Shown in pieces: positions 20,775 to 25,840 of a stretch of DNA of 25,840 nucleotides. The first letter of the stretch is position 1. Each line of letters begins with the position of its first letter. A program made the position numbers and the translations under genes. Source of the DNA: Fragilaria crotonensis (taxonomy: Eukaryota; Bacillariophyta; Fragilariophyceae; Fragilariales; Fragilariaceae); NCBI GenBank assembly GCA_022925895.1, contig JAKSYS010000782.1, positions 1 to 25,840 of the forward strand, given 5' to 3'. The notes beneath the pieces were generated by a model, which saw only the letters and a list, made by a program, of their open reading frames with translations, made no database searches and was not told the origin of the DNA.

Positions 20775-21665
20775 ATGTGTTTCATATCATACAAAGCTTT
20801 TATTTCAAGGGGAAATTAAAAAAACCTTTTCATCACCACTTTACAAAAAAGTACAATTACTTGCTAATTCTCACAATTGAGCACTTTTTATTTTCAAAAT
20901 AACTTTTACAACTAGACTCTCCGCTCCTTTGTATTGTTATTACTATCACTATTTTGTTTGTACAGTATGCAAATTACTTTATCATCTTCAGTATATTAAA
21001 TCACATTCCACATGCACATGAAGGTCAAAACTGGAAAGGCAAAGACAGATCAGACTATAATGAGCACCTTTGCATATTACGCAGATCTACTTAAGGCTGT
21101 GAAGAAGGAGAGGAGACACATTGATGATATAATACAAAAACAAGACAAGACCCCTGAAAAACTAAATTATGAACATTCAAACTCATCTGCCCACATTAAA
21201 TGTTGTACATGCATGAAAAGCTCTCATTTAGACGTATTTGAATGCCATGACATTTTGTATAATGCCAGAATTTGTTCTAGGTGAAGATGTCTCTACTAGA
21301 GTGTGCTCTTATCAGACAGAGGGAGTATGTTGTGAGATTATTGAAATAAACTCTCCACAAAGTTCATCCAAAAGTAAGTTCTCATTTATTGCCTTCAACC
21401 ATATAATCCTCAGAGGTCTGGTATGAATTCAGTCCCATCCAGCACCATGGCTGTAGTTAATCCCACCATTTCCAGGAACTTCCAGTCAGTCCTATTGGTA
21501 TGACACCTTCAACATAAGAATCATTGTCCTTCATTTCCATTGTTGAATTCTTCTTCAATGTATTTTAGTTGGAACTGCAGTCCAACCAACGCCATTGGCA
21601 TGCTTGCTGTAATTCATTATATCAACAGCATCAACAGCTCGTATACTGGAATTATCGGGCGCGAT

Positions 21666-21763
21666 GTACATGTGCATACTGGTCGTCTGATACAGTAGCA
21701 CTCGACACTGCATAAGGAGTACATAGTACACATTCAGTACATCCTACTCGGAGCTCGGAGTAC
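21666..21763 (+). promoter_or_regulatory. GTAC-rich region upstream of the DUF3067 gene
   Basis: Five GTAC tetramers occur in 98 bp (21666, 21719, 21726, 21737, 21760), several as AGTACA or CAGTAC, ending 143 bp before the ATG. The position suggests promoter function; this is inference from motif density alone. Confidence 0.35.
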
Positions 21764-21905
21764 AGAATATAGAATACCAGTATGCCATACGAAAAATACC
21801 CACAAGCAGCACCATAAACTGACTCCGGCAGCCGCTGATCCCATACATTACTGGAGCGCTTAAAAGAGATATCTTCATTGCTCTGTCGTCTCCGAGGTTC
21901 ATGTG

Positions 21906-22445
21906 ATGAGGATAAGGACATTGGATTTCCTTTTGCTGGGCTGGTGCGCTTTTGGGGTAGAATCCTTCATTGCGAACCGCAAAATCCTTGTCAGTACAAC
22001 GAATATACCTCGATGTCCAAACGCTATTTGCAGCTCTGATGAGAATGATTTTGACATGGACGTCTTCAAGGCCCGCCTCCAGAATGTGGAGCAGAAACAA
22101 GTGTTCGACGGATACGCCTTCAGAGATCTCATTTTGCAGAAATGGGGAGAATGCTATGATGTCGATTTCAATCGTGTGGATTCATTTGGATTTCGTCAAA
22201 TTTATCTCAATGTGTATCCATTCAAAATGGGAGGACGAGGAAAATGGCGACACGAAACTGAACTCGACTATCTCATGCATCTACAAGCAATTGTGGAGAT
22301 CCTTGAGAGGTATGGGCAGCTTGATAGTGTTATCTATCAGATTCAAGAAACAAATAAAAAGCCCAAAATGGGAGCTCCGATTAAGGCAGTTCCAATCCGA
22401 CTTGATTTGACAAACGAGCAAATAACAAAAATCATGGGCTACTGA
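21906..22445 (+). CDS. Plastid-targeted DUF3067 family protein
   Basis: The protein has 179 residues. Residues 1-20 form a hydrophobic signal peptide (LDFLLLGWCAFGVES) with predicted cleavage just before Phe21 (VES|FIANRK), followed by a basic, Ser/Thr-containing stretch. This is the bipartite presequence with aromatic +1 used for diatom plastid import. The mature part (about 69-177) matches my memory of DUF3067, a small family found in cyanobacteria and plastid-bearing eukaryotes: FRDLILQKWGECYDVDF near the start, HETELDYLMHLQAIVEILERYGQ in the middle and PIRLDL near the end. The function of DUF3067 is unknown. Start at the ATG at 21906; a GTG one codon earlier is unlikely in a eukaryote. 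It is uninterrupted and converges on the WW gene, stop-to-stop gap 38 bp. The family call is from motif recognition and should be confirmed by a profile search. Confidence 0.85.
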   Translation: MRIRTLDFLLLGWCAFGVESFIANRKILVSTTNIPRCPNAICSSDENDFDMDVFKARLQNVEQKQVFDGYAFRDLILQKWGECYDVDFNRVDSFGFRQIYLNVYPFKMGGRGKWRHETELDYLMHLQAIVEILERYGQLDSVIYQIQETNKKPKMGAPIKAVPIRLDLTNEQITKIMGY

Positions 22446-22483
22446 AGAATAGCACAATGTATGTGTTTCAAGTAATCATATAT

Positions 22484-25400
22484 TCATCGACAGTGAAGAA
22501 AACTTAATCTTCTGGCGGGGTCGTTTACGAATGACGCGTTTACCTGCGGCCGTCGTCGTTGGGCTTGAATCCTGCTCAGGTTTTCACTCGCAACGGCAAG
22601 CAAGGAAATTTGATCCAGCGCCTGCAGGGCGCAGATCGGATGTGGCGGGTTGAGAATTCTGCAACTCATCTTTGACAAGTGGGTTCCACCAGCACACGAC
22701 TCTCGTTGGTACCCTCCTCCAATGGTGCTGACAGTGCAGTCGCTGTTCGTGTCTATCACTTTCGGATGGAAAACACTTTGTGCACCTCCCACGATAGCAT
22801 CATCTTGAATCCTATCGTCAGCATGGTAGTCTTCCATCTTATTAATATCGTCCACAGGCGAATCAGCTACATCGTCAACACCAACGAAGCTGCCGACGGC
22901 GCTTGGCGTCGCAAGCTCAGATTCACCGTCGTTCTCGCTGCCACGTAGAGAAAGGATGGTCGAAAATGGTTGTCGTAGGTCGCCAACACCAGCGGGATGG
23001 AGAATAATTCGGTCGATCTCAATTCGAACTTCGCTGTCGTCCATTGGCGGAAAGTCGTCGTCGTCGTCAGCTAACTGGTCTCTGCTGTATGCCACCATTC
23101 CGTCGTCATCACCCTTCCTAGACGCTTTGATTTCAATCGCGTCGACTCTACCAGCACGCAAGTTTCTTGTTGCACAGTGCAGGGCCAAACTGCTGCCAGC
23201 ATCGTTCCTCAAGACGGTGGCGGCATCTGCTCTTGTTGAAAGGTCTTCATGAACCTCGGAAGAGTTGCCTTTTGCCTCATCTTGCGTTGACGTGTCGCGG
23301 CTCGATACATCATGATTCCGCTGCGTAATGGCTCGCATGTTCGGCAGCTGTAAAGGACCATCAACTCGGTCGCATTGATACAAAACTACGGTCTCGCCGT
23401 CTTTTCGCGTCCTCCTCTGCGCAAGATTGACGAGGACAAGGTTTGTGATTTCTTCGTCTGGCGACGTCATATTCAGTGCAACGACCTCTCCATATGAGTC
23501 ATCCACCGAGTATTCGTCGTCGTCCTCGTTGTCATATGATTTTGAGGCATTCGAGGCAGGGCTACCGCCAGACCTCGTGGTTATAGTTGCCTGCAAGATT
23601 GCGTCGGCGGTAACTTCTCCCTCGAGATCCTTAATAGATGATGCGCACACTGGTTTCTCGATCGTGGAATCAGAGCGACGCACGCTGAGATCACCCTGCT
23701 CGACAGTGATAGCACGTTTCACGACATCCCAAGGTAAATTCCCACCTGTTGTCGACGATCTCGTTGTACTTGTGACATCGTTATCACCGTGCTCGTCAGT
23801 CTGCGTCATCTTGCCGTATCCAGCGTTCTCCATGGAGGTTTTGTCTACATATTCAAGCGACGCAATCGAGTGTTGTGCACTCTGAAGACTATCATTTTCA
23901 TCAATTTCGAAAGAGTCAGTGTCTTCTTCATCAGTTCCACCGCACGCTGACGATAGTTCGAAAATTGACTCGATTGGCGACGCCTTAGCCGCACCAACCG
24001 GGTTGACAACAGGGCAATGCCACGTTGCTCCACGTTCAGGATGTATGTAGAATGGGCGATTCTTGCTCTTCGATATTCGCACCTCCCAGCCTGATGGAAG
24101 GGGTGCGTGACGAAACATTTCACCCTGGTACTCAAACAATATATTGTTCGCCGACGGCTCGGGGAGTCGGTCAATACGAATAACCATAGGCGCTGTCTTC
24201 GCGGAAGTATTGGCCTGCTTGGTATACTTCGAAGCCGGCAACGATTGGGTGCTAGGCGGCGATAACAAATCCTCGCTAGATTTGACTTCGGAAATTTCTC
24301 CGGCGAGGTCAGGGCTTCGAGTCTCCGCAGGAAGTAACTCGTCGCCAGTAATCGATCGACGAGAGCCTTTCAAAATATCTAGACACTTGCTCCGAGCAGC
24401 TTGAGTGGCTATCGAAATGTTTGTGTCCTTAGGACCAAAGTATTTCTTCGCGTTGATGTTGGATCGATAGGTCCGTGACGGAATCAGCAGAGAATCAATA
24501 CCAGTTTCCTCAGACACGATCTCCAATTCCTCCATTGTTCGCATGGTCAGCTCACTCGCGTCCACAGACTCCCAATCATCAAGGTGGTCGGCACCTATGG
24601 TACTTCCAAGAGGGAAACCACGACTCGTCGCGGGACGCTGACGACTGGAAAGCATCGCGGAGACAACCTCTGGATTGTCAAGTTTTGACGTTCGAAGTTT
24701 CTCGAGCTTAGACGATGTGAATGATGAGTCGTCTGTTCTCGTTGGATACTTGGGAGTCCCGTGTTGTGGAAGCAGCAATCCTGAGTGCTCCATACCAAGG
24801 GATTCCCCGGACGAACAGTCCATGGAATCCAAAGTCTTGGGCGACTCTTGAAGTTCACGACGAGGAGAATGCACCATTGCATTCAAGATGGCACTGGTTG
24901 AGGAGGTCCTCTTCGCAGCGCAATGAACGGGATCTTTGATTATCAAGGCGCGCTTAGCTGCAGAATCAATTGAGTGGTACGAAGTAGCTGTAACCCCTTC
25001 CATAAGTTTGCGCTTCGAGGAAAGTCTGTTCTTTGGGTGGCTGAGAAGTGGGTGAGACGCATCCTGATTGCCATTCAACTGTCTGTGATTTGCAAGAGCC
25101 CTAGGTGACTGATTTCTGGTTGGTTCAATCTTCGTAACAAACTCCTCCGCGTTTGACTCGACAAAAGCTTCCACGGAAACGGATGGGACTGTGCGATCTT
25201 GGTATAGGTTTGATCGGTGGATGGGACCCAGGGTTGGCTTTACGCTCGCACGCAGGTTTCGATCAGTGTCATGAAGGTCAAGATGACCCTTGTGGTGGTT
25301 CTGAGGATGCAAAGTGTCTGGTCTGGCTCGATTAGAAATTTTGGGTGTCTTGGTCGGTCCGTCAACGACAAAGATCTCCTTTTCTTTCTCGACGACGTTC

Positions 25401-25513
25401 GCATCTGAAAACTCCTTAGCACTATGGCTTCGACGTCGCAACGAAACAGAGGAGGAACTGGCAGAACCGTGTGTATTGGATCCGCGCACACGGCCGTGTC
25501 GTCTGAACTTCAT
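22484..25513 (-). CDS. Large mostly disordered WW-domain protein
   Basis: The protein has 1,009 residues from the ATG at 25513 (MKFRRHGRVRG…). One WW domain is clear at about residues 472-503: LPSGWEVRISKSKNRPFYIH, then GATWHCP, with both signature Trp residues, the Tyr and the closing Pro. WW domains bind proline-rich or phospho-Ser/Thr-Pro ligands. The rest is rich in Ser, Asp, Glu, Arg and Thr with basic segments near the N-terminus (SLRRRSHS, SKRKLMEG) and an acidic patch (ADDDDDFPPMDDSEV); it shows no catalytic domain, signal peptide or membrane segment that I can see. A nuclear or cytoplasmic adaptor or scaffold role is only an inference. The frame is uninterrupted over 3 kb, which contrasts with its broken neighbours. 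The frame is open further upstream to 25591 and may join a 5' exon. Confidence 0.85.
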   Translation of the reverse strand: MKFRRHGRVRGSNTHGSASSSSVSLRRRSHSAKEFSDANVVEKEKEIFVVDGPTKTPKISNRARPDTLHPQNHHKGHLDLHDTDRNLRASVKPTLGPIHRSNLYQDRTVPSVSVEAFVESNAEEFVTKIEPTRNQSPRALANHRQLNGNQDASHPLLSHPKNRLSSKRKLMEGVTATSYHSIDSAAKRALIIKDPVHCAAKRTSSTSAILNAMVHSPRRELQESPKTLDSMDCSSGESLGMEHSGLLLPQHGTPKYPTRTDDSSFTSSKLEKLRTSKLDNPEVVSAMLSSRQRPATSRGFPLGSTIGADHLDDWESVDASELTMRTMEELEIVSEETGIDSLLIPSRTYRSNINAKKYFGPKDTNISIATQAARSKCLDILKGSRRSITGDELLPAETRSPDLAGEISEVKSSEDLLSPPSTQSLPASKYTKQANTSAKTAPMVIRIDRLPEPSANNILFEYQGEMFRHAPLPSGWEVRISKSKNRPFYIHPERGATWHCPVVNPVGAAKASPIESIFELSSACGGTDEEDTDSFEIDENDSLQSAQHSIASLEYVDKTSMENAGYGKMTQTDEHGDNDVTSTTRSSTTGGNLPWDVVKRAITVEQGDLSVRRSDSTIEKPVCASSIKDLEGEVTADAILQATITTRSGGSPASNASKSYDNEDDDEYSVDDSYGEVVALNMTSPDEEITNLVLVNLAQRRTRKDGETVVLYQCDRVDGPLQLPNMRAITQRNHDVSSRDTSTQDEAKGNSSEVHEDLSTRADAATVLRNDAGSSLALHCATRNLRAGRVDAIEIKASRKGDDDGMVAYSRDQLADDDDDFPPMDDSEVRIEIDRIILHPAGVGDLRQPFSTILSLRGSENDGESELATPSAVGSFVGVDDVADSPVDDINKMEDYHADDRIQDDAIVGGAQSVFHPKVIDTNSDCTVSTIGGGYQRESCAGGTHLSKMSCRILNPPHPICALQALDQISLLAVASENLSRIQAQRRRPQVNASFVNDPARRLSFLHCR

Positions 25514-25549
25514 GGTAGATCTTGTGGTTGGAAGGATGGAATACCTGTC

Positions 25550-25618
25550 CTCAGAATATGTACTAGTAGAATATATCAAAAAGGGCGCCAACTACCCAAC
25601 TACGGAATCAAGACTCAC
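25550..25618 (-). other. Possible 69-nt intron in the 5' region of the WW gene
   Basis: On the minus strand a GTGAGT donor begins at 25618. A pyrimidine run (CCCTTTTTG) is followed by an acceptor-like TTCTGAG ending at 25550. Splicing keeps the same phase as the WW frame, and the unspliced path has an in-frame TAG. The GAG acceptor is unusual. It may be a leader intron or absent. Confidence 0.35.
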
Positions 25619-25783
25619 ATTCGTTGAGAGGTTGCCTATCAGAGCCCAGTCTACAGTACCGGTACCGTAGTATCTTTTTAGACTACCAGTACTGTAAACT
25701 TGATTTGCCATCTGAGCATCTGCGACGCTGCCACTGCGACTGATGACGAGAAGGCGCGAGACACTCGACATGAAATGGGACAT
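25619..25783 (-). CDS. Possible 5' coding exon of the WW gene
   Basis: An ATG at 25783 opens 55 codons (MSHFMSSVSRLLVISRSG… ending LIGNLSTN) directly up to the GTGAGT donor at 25618. Joined to 25549 it would continue in phase through DRYSILPTTRST into the MKFRRHG start of the WW protein. Against it, the exon overlaps the GTAC palindrome cluster typical of non-coding DNA here, and it has no recognised domain. Confidence 0.25.
25651..25694. repeat. GTAC-cored palindromes in the WW gene promoter
   Basis: CTACAGTACCGGTACCGTAG (25651-25670) is a 20-bp palindrome with one mismatched pair around ACCGGT. CAGTACTG (25687-25694) is a second perfect one close by. More GTAC words follow at 25797, 25828 and 25835 toward the window edge. 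Confidence 0.6.
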
Positions 25784-25840
25784 ATGTAGGACATACGTAC
25801 TACAGTATCAACACGACTCTGTAGACGGTACACAGTACCA

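Larger units (their letters stand above)
20563..21905. other. AT-rich intergenic spacer without a convincing gene
   Basis: About 1.3 kb with frequent stops and long A/T runs. The longest frame, 21012-21284 on the plus strand (90 codons, containing HIKCCTCMKSSHLDVFECHD), has some cysteine-rich character but no recognised family and A/T-driven codons; it might be a remnant. Palindromes occur at 20763-20774 and around 21568-21586, and GTAC words cluster at 21666-21763 just upstream of the DUF3067 gene. I see no tRNA and no transposon ends. Confidence 0.5.

Noticed and set aside
21012-21284. Small cysteine-containing plus-strand open frame as a gene
   Set aside because: AT-driven composition, no recognised family, no targeting signal and no promoter; kept only as a remark in the spacer entry.
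1-25840. CRISPR arrays, tRNA or rRNA genes, prokaryotic operons
   Set aside because: No regularly spaced direct repeats, cloverleaf or ribosomal signatures were seen; gene structure is eukaryotic.

Overview
The window is nuclear DNA from a photosynthetic eukaryote, most likely a diatom or a close stramenopile. Two small genes encode proteins with N-terminal secretory signal peptides followed by plastid-transit features. One has phenylalanine at the predicted +1 position, the classic rule for import into a complex plastid of red-algal origin. Genes are dense, mostly intron-poor, and arranged in convergent pairs. The organism call is an inference from these signals; no species is claimed.

Layout, left to right. 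(1) About 150-3313, minus strand: a broken transposase of the DDE superfamily. All three catalytic acidic positions can be found, but only by crossing about seven single-base frame breaks. A separate open frame runs off the left edge. (2) 3664-4071, plus: a 135-residue cysteine-rich protein with a three-part presequence pointing to the thylakoid lumen. A perfect TGACGTCA palindrome lies about 185 bp upstream. (3) 4209-19609, minus: one giant HECT-type E3 ubiquitin ligase of about 5,100 residues. It has a UIM, two UBA domains, three SPRY domains, a MIB/HERC2 domain split by an insert, and a C-terminal HECT domain. It appears as four overlapping open frames. The three breaks between them all shift the same way, and each is repaired by one extra base in a short homopolymer, so sequencing or assembly error is the simplest explanation. 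A 74-nt GT-AG intron joins the first coding exon, and a further basic exon may lie upstream (19871-20056). (4) 20057-21905: AT-rich non-coding spacer with two polypurine blocks and several GTAC-cored palindromes. (5) 21906-22445, plus: a plastid-targeted DUF3067 protein. (6) 22484-25513, minus: a 1,009-residue, mostly disordered protein with one WW domain. (7) 25514-25840: promoter side of the WW gene, again rich in GTAC palindromes and with a possible extra 5' exon.

The genes do not form a pathway. The two plastid genes each converge tail-to-tail on a large minus-strand gene (gaps of 137 and 38 bp), and the ligase and the DUF3067 gene diverge from the shared spacer. The most notable object is the ligase: it combines features known separately from HERC1-like (UBA, SPRY) and HERC2-like (MIB/HERC2) proteins, with no RCC1 repeats that I can see.
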